Shown in pieces: positions 47,512-56,263 of a stretch of DNA of 64,000 bases. The DNA comes from Bacillota bacterium (GTDB taxonomy: Bacteria > Bacillota > Clostridia > Lachnospirales > Lachnospiraceae), in contig JAEWJZ010000018.1 of NCBI GenBank assembly GCA_023386315.1, positions 248,001 to 312,000 on the forward strand, read 5' to 3'. The notes below the pieces were generated by a model that saw nothing but the letters and a program-made list of their open reading frames with translations, made no database searches and was not told the origin of the DNA. Numbering within the stretch: the stretch's first letter is position 1; every line of letters begins with the position of its first letter. The position numbers and the translations under genes were made by a program.

Positions 47512-49250
47512 TATGCACCTGCCTCCTTTTCCCGGTCTTTCTGCGAATAATAAATCTCCTGATAAGCCTCGCAGGTTTCCATGAGTTCTCCGTGGGTTCC
47601 GGTTCCGGCTATTTTCCCTTCATCCAGAACAATTATTTTATCCGCATGTTCCACTGACCCGATCCTCTGGGCAATGATGAATTTTGTAGTATTCTTAAGC
47701 GTGGTTGTAAAGCTTTGTCTGATCCTTGCTTCTGTTGCTGTATCCACTGCAGATGTGCTGTCATCAAGTATGAGAATTTTAGGCTTTTTTAAAAGGGTTC
47801 TCGCAATACAAAGCCTTTGCTTTTGCCCGCCGGAAACGTTGGAGCCGCCCTGTCCTAAGTCTGTGTCATACCCTTCTTTAAAGCTGGAAATGAATCCATG
47901 GGCCTGGGCGCTTTCCGACATAAGGATTATTTCATCCATACCTGCTGTTTCATTTCCCCATCTTAAATTTTCTTCGATGGTTCCGGAAAAGAGAACATTT
48001 TTCTGAAGCACCATTCCTACTCCTTCTCTTAAATTCCGGATGGAATAATCCTTTACATTGATTCCGTCCACCAGCACTTCTCCCTCATCTGCATCGTAAA
48101 GACGGGGGATCAGCTGCACCAGAGAGGTTTTGCCGCTTCCGGTCGCACCGATAATACCGATGGTTTCACCAGGATTTGCAGTGAAGGTTATATGATCCAG
48201 GACCAGATCCTCTGTTCCCTTTGTATACTGAAAGCACACATTCCTAAACTCTACTCTTCCGGCAGTAATCTGTGCTGCTTTTTCTGAAGCCTGGTCATCA
48301 GTTAAATCAATTTCCGTGTCTAAGACCTCTTTTACTCTCTTTAAAGAGGCCATTGCACGGGAGGCCTGTAAAAAGACCATGGAAAGCATCATCAAAGACA
48401 TCAGAATCTGAACAATGTATATGGTAAATGCGGTTAAATCCCCCACCGGCATGCTGCCTGCGATAATTAAATTTCCTCCATACCATACCACGGCAATGGT
48501 AGTGATGTTCATCATCAGCATCATTAACGGCATGGCAGCGATCACTACCTTCATCGCATTTAAGCTGCCTTCTTTTAAATCCCGGTTGGTCGTACGGAAC
48601 TTTTCTTCCTCATGGGTTTCCCTGACAAAGGATTTAATAACCCTTACATTGGTTAACGCCTCCTGCACGCCGGAGTTTAAACGGTCGATTTTCTTCTGCA
48701 TGACCTCAAACCGTGGAAACGCTATAATGAGTATAATCGCGATCATAATGATCAGAACCGGAATGACAACAAGAAGAATGCTGACCAGCTGCCTGTTCAT
48801 TAAATATGCCATGATCAGACCTCCTATGAGCATACCCGGAGCCCGAAACATCATACGGAGAGTTAACATCACTACGTTCTGAATCTGCTGGATATCATTG
48901 GTCAGCCTGGTCACCAGAGATCCTGTACTGAAATCGTCTATATTTTTAAAAGAAAATTCCTGAACTTTATGAAAAACATCTTTTCTTAAATCCGTGCTGA
49001 AGCTGATGGAGGCCTTTGCTGAATAATAGGCGGCTCCGATTCCCCCAATTGCCATAACTACAGCGATCAAAACCATGATAATGCCCATTTTTACAATATA
49101 GGCTTCATTTCTTTCCAGCACTCCGTTATTGATAATCATGGAAGTCAGCCTGGGCAGCAATATCTCTCCAAAAACTTCCGTGAGCATAAGAATGGGGGCC
49201 AGAATAAAAGCACCCAGATAGGGCCTTATATATTTCCAGTATCGTTTCAA
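47511..49250 (-). CDS. ABC exporter half-transporter, degenerate ATP site
   Basis: 579 aa, six-helix exporter domain then ATPase. Walker A GATGSGKTS and signature NVSGGQKQRL are sound, but Walker B ends LILDDSTSAVDT (Asp instead of the catalytic Glu) and the H-loop reads IIAQRIGSV (Gln instead of His). Such substitutions mark the non-hydrolysing site of heterodimeric exporters. The altered LSQGQ signature of the partner belongs to the same composite site. Lies 4 nt after the MarR gene. Confidence 0.93.
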   Translation of the reverse strand: MKRYWKYIRPYLGAFILAPILMLTEVFGEILLPRLTSMIINNGVLERNEAYIVKMGIIMVLIAVVMAIGGIGAAYYSAKASISFSTDLRKDVFHKVQEFSFKNIDDFSTGSLVTRLTNDIQQIQNVVMLTLRMMFRAPGMLIGGLIMAYLMNRQLVSILLVVIPVLIIMIAIILIIAFPRFEVMQKKIDRLNSGVQEALTNVRVIKSFVRETHEEEKFRTTNRDLKEGSLNAMKVVIAAMPLMMLMMNITTIAVVWYGGNLIIAGSMPVGDLTAFTIYIVQILMSLMMLSMVFLQASRAMASLKRVKEVLDTEIDLTDDQASEKAAQITAGRVEFRNVCFQYTKGTEDLVLDHITFTANPGETIGIIGATGSGKTSLVQLIPRLYDADEGEVLVDGINVKDYSIRNLREGVGMVLQKNVLFSGTIEENLRWGNETAGMDEIILMSESAQAHGFISSFKEGYDTDLGQGGSNVSGGQKQRLCIARTLLKKPKILILDDSTSAVDTATEARIRQSFTTTLKNTTKFIIAQRIGSVEHADKIIVLDEGKIAGTGTHGELMETCEAYQEIYYSQKDREKEAGA

Positions 49251-49254
49251 GTTG

Positions 49255-49758
49255 TTATTCCTCTCTTTCTGCCATGTCCTTTTCTACAGGTATCCGGGAC
49301 AAATTATCATAAATACGGTCCAGCACCTGACCCATGTAAATTAAATCTTCATCGGAAAAGCCCTGAAACATCTTAATTTCTACATTACGGAAATATTCCC
49401 GGCTTTTGCCTACCATATCCTTCCCTTTCTCTGTCAGACACAGCTGATTCATCCGATTATCCTCTTTGTCCACGATCCGGGTAATGTAACCTCCTTTTTC
49501 CAGCTTCTTTACTGATACCGCAATGGTAGCAGTGGAAACGTAAAGGCGTTTTGCAATCTCCTTCTGAGACACATTGGAATGCTCTGAAAGCATCATCAGG
49601 ATCTGATGCTGGCTGCGGTATACCCCGGTCTGCTTCCCCTGCTCATCCAAAAGGCACCGGTGCATCTTCATGATCTTCATATATTTTGTCATAACGCTGT
49701 GCATCGGCGAACTCATCTCCATTGACCCTTCCGCTCTGAAATGGCACATCGGTTTCAT
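49255..49758 (-). CDS. MarR family transcriptional regulator of the ABC exporter
   Basis: 167 aa with a winged helix-turn-helix core: QILMMLSEHSNVSQKEIAKRL and STATIAVSVKKLEKGGYITR near residue 75, then the wing DKEDNRMNQLCLTEKG. AGGAGG lies 7 nt before the ATG. It is followed at 4 nt by the two exporter genes, the usual arrangement of a self-regulated drug-efflux operon. A 23-bp near-palindrome just upstream is the likely operator. Confidence 0.92.
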   Translation of the reverse strand: MKPMCHFRAEGSMEMSSPMHSVMTKYMKIMKMHRCLLDEQGKQTGVYRSQHQILMMLSEHSNVSQKEIAKRLYVSTATIAVSVKKLEKGGYITRIVDKEDNRMNQLCLTEKGKDMVGKSREYFRNVEIKMFQGFSDEDLIYMGQVLDRIYDNLSRIPVEKDMAEREE

Positions 49759-49775
49759 TCTTACGCCTCCTTTTG

Positions 49776-49798
49776 TTAGCTTATTAATAATTAGCTAA
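49776..49798. promoter_or_regulatory. Candidate MarR operator
   Basis: A 23-bp near-palindrome with outer arms TTAGCT / AGCTAA and AT-rich centre, 18 nt before the marR start codon. TTAGCTAA itself is palindromic. Confidence 0.6.
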
Positions 49799-49916
49799 TT
49801 AACTATATGGAATTATAACACCGCCTGTTTCCGTTTGCAATCATATATTTCATGGAATTCAGGCGGCAGGTTTCCTGTTTTTTGTATGTTTTTGATATAA
49901 ATTCTCAATTAAGCAG

Positions 49917-50504
49917 CTAAAACAGCCTTAATTCCTGCTGTTCATACTCCTGACGCCGCTTGAGAGGGATCTGTCTCTCCGCCAGCATACCGCGGAACGC
50001 TTCTTCATGGGAAAGCCAGTCCCCGATCTCACTCTTTTCCAGAATCAGCGGCATCCGGTCATGGACAGGCGCCACAAAAGGATTGGCATTGGTTGTGAGA
50101 ATGACAAACCGGTCTTCCTCTCCATGATTATAAAAACCAGCCAGAAACAGGATGGGAACACCTTCCCGGTAAAAAGCTGCTTTCTCCCTGTTTTTGCTCC
50201 ATTCATAAAATCCGCTGCAGGGAATAACTGCCCTGCGCCGCAGGATGCTTTCACGGAACATGGGCTTTTGAAGCACTGTTTCTGATCTGGCATTAAAGAT
50301 CACACCTTTTTTCTGAAAGCCGGGAAATCCCCAGCGCTGCAGGGCAGGCATCACTCTGCGGTCTTTGTTTATAAGGACCATGGCCTGATCAGCCGGATGA
50401 ACATCTCCTGTAAGCCTCTCCCTGTTTATTTTATGATCAATTTCTCTTACCAGCTTTTCAATCTCCCGCGCTGTCTCATCATCCACATAATACCTTCCGC
50501 ACAC
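49917..50504 (-). CDS. SOS response-associated peptidase (YedK/HMCES, SRAP domain)
   Basis: 195 aa. SRAP proteins crosslink to abasic sites in single-stranded DNA through the alpha-amino and thiol groups of Cys2. Here GTG at 50504 is followed directly by a Cys codon, giving M-C-G-R-Y-Y, with AAGGGAG 6 nt upstream; this fixes the start against the longer frame to 50552. FNARSETV, the catalytic-region SGFYEWSK and the HDRMPLIL motif near residue 150 are all present. It follows dinB and a 105-aa gene on the same strand, in keeping with a DNA-damage role. Confidence 0.93.
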   Translation of the reverse strand: MCGRYYVDDETAREIEKLVREIDHKINRERLTGDVHPADQAMVLINKDRRVMPALQRWGFPGFQKKGVIFNARSETVLQKPMFRESILRRRAVIPCSGFYEWSKNREKAAFYREGVPILFLAGFYNHGEEDRFVILTTNANPFVAPVHDRMPLILEKSEIGDWLSHEEAFRGMLAERQIPLKRRQEYEQQELRLF

Positions 50505-50527
50505 GCTTTTCTCCCTTCCCTTCGCTT

Positions 50528-50845
50528 TTATTTTGGTAATATCATAACCCATTTACAGGCTTCCATGTAAAATATCAGCTTAAATTCATGGCGTATTCCT
50601 CCGATTATGGCTTCGCACTCATATTCTTTTGAGGGAATTCCCGAATAATTTTTATTCTCACTATGCCTTACCGTAATCTCTCTCACTGTCTGGATCTCTC
50701 CGTCATCGCCCTCAAACTTAAAACTTAACGGCCTTAGATTACAGCTGGCTGTAAACCATGCCTTACAGGCTATATGATACATTTTACCTTTTAATTCTCC
50801 GCTGTCAATCGCCTCTGCATTGATTCCGATTCCAAAAGAGGACAT
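50528..50845 (-). CDS. Hypothetical protein in the dinB operon, 105 aa
   Basis: Family not recognised. A 105-aa soluble beta-rich protein beginning MSSFGIGINAEAIDSGELKG, with two cysteines (ACKAWF, TASCNLRP) and a C-terminal FYMEACKWVMILPK. GGAAG lies 8 nt before the ATG at 50845; a GTG at 50854 is possible. It lies 18 nt after dinB and 23 nt before the SRAP gene, so it is likely co-induced by DNA damage. No nuclease or polymerase motif is visible. Confidence 0.72.
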   Translation of the reverse strand: MSSFGIGINAEAIDSGELKGKMYHIACKAWFTASCNLRPLSFKFEGDDGEIQTVREITVRHSENKNYSGIPSKEYECEAIIGGIRHEFKLIFYMEACKWVMILPK

Positions 50846-50863
50846 CCTTCTCACTTCCTGTTT

Positions 50864-52144
50864 TTATAAAATAGTCTGCCTGCTGTAATCCACAGTCCGT
50901 TTCTCCCTGCTGATTCCCCCGCCCATATGGTCCAGACACCGGGCAGGTCCGTTCTGGGGTGATTTTAAGAACGAGGCTCTTATAATGGAATCATTGCCAA
51001 ACCGCTTTCTGATCTCATCCACGGTCCGGTCAAGACGTTCCAGCCGTTCATAGTCCCCTGTATCAAACAGGCCAAGCTGCCTTTCGCTTCCTTTTGTGAT
51101 CTGACTCGTGTGGATACCAAGGTGGCGGACCGGCAGCTCATCCCATGCCTCATCGAATACCCGGCACGCTGTCTTAAAAATCTCTTCGGTTATATTGGTG
51201 GGCGAAGAAAGAGGGGCCTGATGGCTGTAATAATGAAAATCCCAGTCCTTTATTCCCACAGACAAAACTCCGGCACGGACTTTATCGGACCGCAGTCTTG
51301 CTGCCAGTGTCTCGGCAAGGGATAAAAGCACCAGATGGGCATGTTCCCTGTCCGTTACATCAAAGGCAATGGTAGTACTGTTTCCATATCCTTTATTGGG
51401 CGGCGGCACCGGTTCTACCGCTGAAAAATCCAGTCCGTGGGCAAATCCCCAGATCACCTCTCCCATTTTGCCGAAATGGCTTTTTATCAGGCCAGGATCG
51501 GTTTCTGCCAGATCTCCGATGGTCTTTATTCCAAGCTGGCCAAGCTTTCGAAATGTAGCCCTGCCTACAAAAAACAGGTCGCTGACGGGCAAAGGCCACA
51601 GCTTTTCCCGGATTTCTCCGGTCCAAAGCGTATGAACCCGGTCCGGCTTTTTAAAATCCGATGCCATCTTCGCTAAAACCTTATTATCAGCAACACCGAT
51701 ATTAACGGTAAATCCCAGTTCCTCCCTGATTCTCTTTCCGATTTCCAGAGCGGCGTCCCCGGGTTCCCCGAACAGTGCCTCCATCCCCGTCATATCCATG
51801 TATGCCTCATCAATGGAATACTGTTCCACTGTGGGAGAATACTCCTTCAGAATGCGGATAAAAGCATCGGAAGACCGCTGGTACAAATTATAATTAGGCG
51901 GAACCAGTAAAAGCCCGGGGCATTTCTGCAGCGCCTCCGTAACAGACTGTCCTGTGTGAATACCATACTTCTTTGCCGGGATGCTCTTTGCCAGAATGAT
52001 CCCATGGCGCATGGTCACATCTCCGCCCACTGCGGAAGGCACCAGCCGCAGATCCAGATTCCCGGAAAGATGCTTCAGCCGGTAGACCGCTTCCCAGCTT
52101 AAAAACGCAGAATTTACATCAATATGAAAAATAACCCGTCTCAT
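50864..52144 (-). CDS. dinB: DNA polymerase IV (Y-family, UmuC/DinB)
   Basis: 426-aa translesion polymerase. Palm-domain metal ligands are seen in IFHIDVNSAFLSWEAV (near residue 6) and QYSIDEAYMDMT (near residue 105), with the thumb helix-hairpin-helix region FFVGRATFRKLGQLGIKTIGDLA and a little-finger domain. It ends in a Lys/Arg-rich tail without an obvious clamp-binding motif; QLGLF near residue 367 could be the clamp site. GAGGTGA precedes the ATG at 52144. A LexA-like box lies 27 nt upstream, so the gene should be SOS-inducible together with the two genes after it. Confidence 0.95.
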   Translation of the reverse strand: MRRVIFHIDVNSAFLSWEAVYRLKHLSGNLDLRLVPSAVGGDVTMRHGIILAKSIPAKKYGIHTGQSVTEALQKCPGLLLVPPNYNLYQRSSDAFIRILKEYSPTVEQYSIDEAYMDMTGMEALFGEPGDAALEIGKRIREELGFTVNIGVADNKVLAKMASDFKKPDRVHTLWTGEIREKLWPLPVSDLFFVGRATFRKLGQLGIKTIGDLAETDPGLIKSHFGKMGEVIWGFAHGLDFSAVEPVPPPNKGYGNSTTIAFDVTDREHAHLVLLSLAETLAARLRSDKVRAGVLSVGIKDWDFHYYSHQAPLSSPTNITEEIFKTACRVFDEAWDELPVRHLGIHTSQITKGSERQLGLFDTGDYERLERLDRTVDEIRKRFGNDSIIRASFLKSPQNGPARCLDHMGGGISREKRTVDYSRQTIL

Positions 52145-52170
52145 ACACTCACCTCTGAGTATATGATAAC

Positions 52171-52184
52171 CGAATGTATGTTCG
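52171..52184. promoter_or_regulatory. LexA-like box upstream of dinB
   Basis: CGAACATACATTCG on the minus strand, one base from the Gram-positive LexA pattern CGAAC-N4-GTTCG. It ends 27 nt before the dinB ATG. Confidence 0.6.
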
Positions 52185-52232
52185 ATTAATAGTGGAAATA
52201 AAAGGATGTATTTTTTATGGGAATACATCCTC

Positions 52233-52442
52233 TTATTTTTCATTCAAAATCCGCTTCGCCTCTGTTTCCGTAATCACTTCATAGCATTCAAATTCCGGAG
52301 CATCGGGATAAAAATATCCCAGAGACAGTCCCCGCCGCACCCAGTCTCCGTTTTCATAGCCAAAGAACTGCCTTCCTTCCTGCTTAATCACAGTCCCTTT
52401 GTTTTCATAATCGGTTAATTTAAGAAACCTGATCTCATCCAT
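52233..52442 (-). CDS. Small hypothetical protein overlapping the RelA/SpoT-like gene, 69 aa
   Basis: 69 aa, soluble, acidic: begins MDEIRFLKLTDYENKGTVIK and ends EAKRILNEK, with a central aromatic-rich stretch (FFGYENGDWVRRGLSLGYFY). It overlaps the end of the RelA/SpoT-like gene by 8 nt, which indicates translational coupling. I know no function. The size, overlap and position would suit an antitoxin or modulator of the upstream protein, but that is conjecture. Confidence 0.72.
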   Translation of the reverse strand: MDEIRFLKLTDYENKGTVIKQEGRQFFGYENGDWVRRGLSLGYFYPDAPEFECYEVITETEAKRILNEK

Positions 52443-53094
52443 GACATTTCACCTTTTCTATGCCCTTCGGAATCTCCATAGAATCAGAAAGTTCAAACAT
52501 CTGATCCCCCAGTTCTATGTATTCCCTGCTGCTCACATCCCTCATCAGCCTCTGCTTCTCATACAGTTCATGTATCTTCCCGCTCTTTACTCCGAAGCTC
52601 TCCGGTGTATGATACTGGAGCTCAAATGCCTGCCCCTGGGGGGAACGCAGAATGGTATTGATTCCATTATAGGGATTTTGACTGTCAAGCCAGTAATTCT
52701 TAATTTCAACCGTATTATAACCTGAATCCTGATAGATCTCAATGATTTTTATCACTTTTTCTGAAAGCAGCTCCGGAGAGACTGTATAAGTGTAGCGCAG
52801 GATATCTTTTATCTCACATGCCTGCCCTGTCTGACTGTATTTCCGGCAGAATTTTTTTAAATAAGAGCCGACTGACTTAATCCGGTATTCGGTGCCGGTC
52901 ATGTCCACATCAGTCTGTTCTGCCACGCTCTTTACTTTTGCTGTGATGAAAGGTTCCCGCTTCAGCGCCTGTTTATACCAGAGTATTCCTTTGATCCACG
53001 CTCTTAATACGTTTCTCTCTCTGTGGACTGCTTTGAGACAGCAATATGGTTTCCTCACCGGCAGACAATCCCGGTAGTATTTCCCCCTTAGCAT
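52435..53094 (-). CDS. Stand-alone RelA/SpoT-like nucleotidyl-transfer domain protein, 219 aa
   Basis: 219 aa. From residue 69 the order of short motifs follows the (p)ppGpp synthetase fold: EYRIKSVGSYLKKF (69-82, RIK), DILRYTYTV (97-105, like DIxGIRI), NPYNGINTI (140-148, like NGYQSLHT) and FELQYHTPESF (157-167, like EIQIRT). A His/Glu helix KIHELYEKQR follows. Overall similarity to RelA is weak and the GYQSLHT tyrosine is not conserved in place, so it may transfer pyrophosphate to another target or have lost activity. The N-terminal ~65 residues are basic and unassigned. The ribosome binding site is weak. It is coupled to a 69-aa gene and lies upstream of dinB. Confidence 0.5.
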   Translation of the reverse strand: MLRGKYYRDCLPVRKPYCCLKAVHRERNVLRAWIKGILWYKQALKREPFITAKVKSVAEQTDVDMTGTEYRIKSVGSYLKKFCRKYSQTGQACEIKDILRYTYTVSPELLSEKVIKIIEIYQDSGYNTVEIKNYWLDSQNPYNGINTILRSPQGQAFELQYHTPESFGVKSGKIHELYEKQRLMRDVSSREYIELGDQMFELSDSMEIPKGIEKVKCHG

Positions 53095-53177
53095 GATTCT
53101 GAATTTCCTTTTATATTTTTATAGTACCATTCAGAATATGCTGCCTGCCCTTCATTTGTGTCTGTTTTATTTCTCCC

Positions 53178-53217
53178 ATGTGAAAAGCGGAAGTCCATAC
53201 AGCCGGACCTCCGCTTA
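53178..53217 (-). terminator. Terminator of the GH3 operon
   Basis: AAGCGGAGGTCC / GGACTTCCGCTT with an 8-nt loop, followed by TTCACATG on the minus strand. Placed just after the GtrA-like stop codon. Confidence 0.7.
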
Positions 53218-53231
53218 TTTTAACTGCCTTT

Positions 53232-53825
53232 TTATACTTCCTTATTTTTGAAAATGATGCGGAAGATGGGGAAAAACACCCAGAATGAGACAGCCGAATT
53301 AATCAGCATGGTAATCACATCTGCCATCGTCTCTCCGCTTCTGCCCAGATTCAGCCTGTTCATAAAAAGATCATAGACCGGGGCTTTATAAACTCCCTGT
53401 AAAGCGGCTGCACCGATGGTAATGATCACATAGGCAATCACATACCACATGGCAGCCTTAAGAGCACTGTTATTAGCTTTAAATGTCACATTTCTCTGAA
53501 GGAAGAAATTGATTACCTGGGCAATGGCCATGGTAATCTCCACTGCCAGAAAATAAGCAAGTCCTCCGCCTCCCCCGCTGGAAAGTGTTCCTGCTGCATA
53601 ATTAAAAATATAATACGGAGAGCCATCCAGATTGGAGCCGATGCGGCCAATCTGGAAATTCGTTTCTGCAAGAGCGGTCATTTCAAACACATTCCGGAAA
53701 ACCGGCATTAAAACCATCTGCAGTACCGTCACCCCGTTGGATACGATAAAAAATATTATAAATTGCGCCATTGCAGGGTGTTTGCCGCCAAACGACTTCC
53801 ATCCCTTTTTTAAACCTGCCAGCAT
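53232..53825 (-). CDS. GtrA-like small membrane protein
   Basis: 197 aa with four hydrophobic segments (about 18-38, 84-110, 122-145, 168-188). The motif VINFFLQRNVTFKANN near residue 107 is the hallmark of the GtrA family, which takes part in flipping or transferring lipid-linked sugars for surface glycans. The Gly-rich loop SSGGGGG is unusual. It starts 14 nt after the GH3 gene with GGAG 7 nt upstream, so it belongs to the GH3 operon. A link between the glycosidases and a lipid-linked sugar is possible. Confidence 0.8.
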   Translation of the reverse strand: MLAGLKKGWKSFGGKHPAMAQFIIFFIVSNGVTVLQMVLMPVFRNVFEMTALAETNFQIGRIGSNLDGSPYYIFNYAAGTLSSGGGGGLAYFLAVEITMAIAQVINFFLQRNVTFKANNSALKAAMWYVIAYVIITIGAAALQGVYKAPVYDLFMNRLNLGRSGETMADVITMLINSAVSFWVFFPIFRIIFKNKEV

Positions 53826-53839
53826 TCCATCACTCCAAT

Positions 53840-56263
53840 CTATTTCCCGGATAGTTTTTTTTCATAAGCCCTGTTCGCTTTTGCATTGGAAAAAAAGCCT
53901 CCGATCACCTTTTTCATTCCCTTCAGGAAATGTCCATTGACGGCCAAAACCATTCCCTCTGCCATTTCCATACTCACAACTCCATTTGTCATTTTGGCAA
54001 TTCCCCGAAACGGCATGCTGTAAATAAAAAGAAGGTTTAAATCCGGTTTTCCTTTTGCTTCACTTTTGTTTTTTAAACCTGTCAGGATGCCATAGACTAT
54101 CCTTGCCAGCCTGCTCTTTGCATAGTACATCTGGCAGAATGCATCGTTAATTCCCAACTCCCCGCTCCATTTTCCGTCGGGAATGGGGTGTCCCAGCAGC
54201 GTTTCAAATTCTTCAGCGGATACATCGGTGATAAGACCAGAATAATAGGATTTCATTTTTTCCGGTGTATAAGGCAGGATATCCGTGGTACCTTCCAGTG
54301 TAAGAGTCGTGCTTAATCTTAAATCTTCCACACTGGCTCCGATGTATATGGTATAATCTCCCTTTTCCACTTCAAAACGGTTCGTCGCCACATTCCAGTA
54401 CCGAAAAGTCTTATCGTCAAAGGGGATCTCAACGTTCCTGCTTTCCCCCGCTTTTAAATAAACCTTTACAAAGCCTTTCAATTCTTTATCCGGACGGAAA
54501 ATTATTCCTTTGGGTCCGCCCACATAGAGCTGGGCCACCTCTTTCCCATCCCGGTCCCCCTTGTTGGTAATGGTAAAACGCACACCGCCTTCGGATATCT
54601 GCAGATCGGAGTAAGCAAATGTTGTGTAAGACAATCCAAAACCGAAGGGATAACAGACGGGAATTCCTGCCGTGTCGTAATACCGGTATCCCACGAAGAG
54701 CCCTTCCCTGTATTCAGCGCAGCGTTCCTTTCCCGGGAAATAATGATATGCCGGAGTATCCGAAAGCTTTAGCGGATAACTCTCAGCTAAGCGGCCGGAG
54801 GGATTGACCTCGCCGGTTATCACCCGTACCATGGCCCCTGCTCCTGCCTGACCGCCCAAGTAACCATGAAGAATGGATTTGCAGCAGGACTGCCAAGGAA
54901 GTTCAATGACAGAGCCGGCACTTAAAATTCCCACAATATTGGGATTGACTTCGGCCAGAGCTTTAAGAAGACTGATCTGGCTGCCTGGTATTTCCAGATG
55001 GGTCCGGTCCTGCCCCTCTGATTCACTGAGCTCATCAAGCCCGAAGCAGTAAAGAACTGCATCAGCTTTTGCCGCCAGTGCAAGAGCCTCTTTTTTAAGC
55101 ACTTCATCTTCTTTTCCGCTTCGCTGATACCCTTTGGAGCACCCTATAAGGTTTAATGGAGCACTCTGTATTACCGACTCAATGGTCTCCAGGGACAGGG
55201 GATTTACAATAGATGATCCTGCCCCCTGATAACGGGGGGTAAATGCAAAATCTCCGATTACCGCAACTTTACAGCCGGAATCCAGGGGGAGCAGCCCATC
55301 TTCATTTTTAAGAAGAACAATGCTCTCCTGAGATGCTTTCCGGGCCAGTTCATGATGCGCCTTTGAGTCAAAAGATTTCTTTCCGCTCTTCTTAGCAGCT
55401 GTAAGGCTCAGTACAGCATCTAATAAGTCATCCACACAGGCATCCAGTTCCTCCATGGTAAGCGTTCCATTTTCCACCGCCGCTATTAATTCCCTTGCAG
55501 ACCCCAGTCCCGGCGCCGGCATTTCTAAATCAGATCCTGCAGCAACTCCTTCCACATGATTATTGGAGCCGCCCCAGTCTGTGATGACAATTCCGTCAAA
55601 GTTCCAGTCACCGCGCAGAATATCCTTCAGAAGATGCTTGTTTTCATTGGCATAAACCCCGTTTACCGCGTTGTAACTGGTCATAATGGATTTTGCACCG
55701 CCCTCTTCCACTGCAATTTCAAAGCCTTCCAGATAGATCTCCCTGAGTGTCCGTTCATCAAGAACCGAATCAACCGACATCCGGAGCCTCTCCTGGCTGT
55801 TGACTGCAAAATGTTTGGGGCAGGCATAGACTCCCTGGCTCTGGATTCCCCTTATATAGGCCGCTGCCATCTTTCCGGACAAAAGAGGATCTTCTGAAAA
55901 ATATTCAAAATTCCTTCCGCAGAGAGGACTTCGTTTGATATTAAGTCCCGGTCCCAGCAAAACATTTACTTCCTGGCTGGAAGCCTCTTCTCCCAGGGTC
56001 CTTCCGATTTCCTCTGCAAGATTCTCATCCCAGCTGTTCGCCACGGCCGCAGCCGTGGGAAAGCAGGTAGCCGGCAGGGACGCATTGAGTCCTAAATGAT
56101 CCCCTGCACCGGCCTGTTTACGGACTCCATGGGGACCATCCGCACAAAATATGGAAGGGATTCCCAGCCGGTCAATATTCCTGGACTGCCAGACGTTCTT
56201 TCCGTTTAAAAAGGCCGCCTTTTCTTCCATAGTCATTTTTCGAATGATATCCTCATGCTTCAT
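53840..56263 (-). CDS. GH3 family glycoside hydrolase (beta-glucosidase type), cytoplasmic
   Basis: 807 aa with no signal peptide. Conventional order: GH3 N-terminal barrel (about 1-310) with nucleophile D229 in GIVITDWGG, GH3 C-terminal domain (about 340-560), fibronectin-III-like domain (about 590-680), then an extra ~110-residue tail ending MEMAEGMVLAVNGHFLKG plus a Lys-rich end. The ATG at 56263 overlaps the stop codon of the upstream GH3 gene (TAATG), showing translational coupling; the longer frame is only run-through. Substrates are probably beta-glucosides or beta-xylosides taken into the cell. Confidence 0.92.
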   Translation of the reverse strand: MKHEDIIRKMTMEEKAAFLNGKNVWQSRNIDRLGIPSIFCADGPHGVRKQAGAGDHLGLNASLPATCFPTAAAVANSWDENLAEEIGRTLGEEASSQEVNVLLGPGLNIKRSPLCGRNFEYFSEDPLLSGKMAAAYIRGIQSQGVYACPKHFAVNSQERLRMSVDSVLDERTLREIYLEGFEIAVEEGGAKSIMTSYNAVNGVYANENKHLLKDILRGDWNFDGIVITDWGGSNNHVEGVAAGSDLEMPAPGLGSARELIAAVENGTLTMEELDACVDDLLDAVLSLTAAKKSGKKSFDSKAHHELARKASQESIVLLKNEDGLLPLDSGCKVAVIGDFAFTPRYQGAGSSIVNPLSLETIESVIQSAPLNLIGCSKGYQRSGKEDEVLKKEALALAAKADAVLYCFGLDELSESEGQDRTHLEIPGSQISLLKALAEVNPNIVGILSAGSVIELPWQSCCKSILHGYLGGQAGAGAMVRVITGEVNPSGRLAESYPLKLSDTPAYHYFPGKERCAEYREGLFVGYRYYDTAGIPVCYPFGFGLSYTTFAYSDLQISEGGVRFTITNKGDRDGKEVAQLYVGGPKGIIFRPDKELKGFVKVYLKAGESRNVEIPFDDKTFRYWNVATNRFEVEKGDYTIYIGASVEDLRLSTTLTLEGTTDILPYTPEKMKSYYSGLITDVSAEEFETLLGHPIPDGKWSGELGINDAFCQMYYAKSRLARIVYGILTGLKNKSEAKGKPDLNLLFIYSMPFRGIAKMTNGVVSMEMAEGMVLAVNGHFLKGMKKVIGGFFSNAKANRAYEKKLSGK

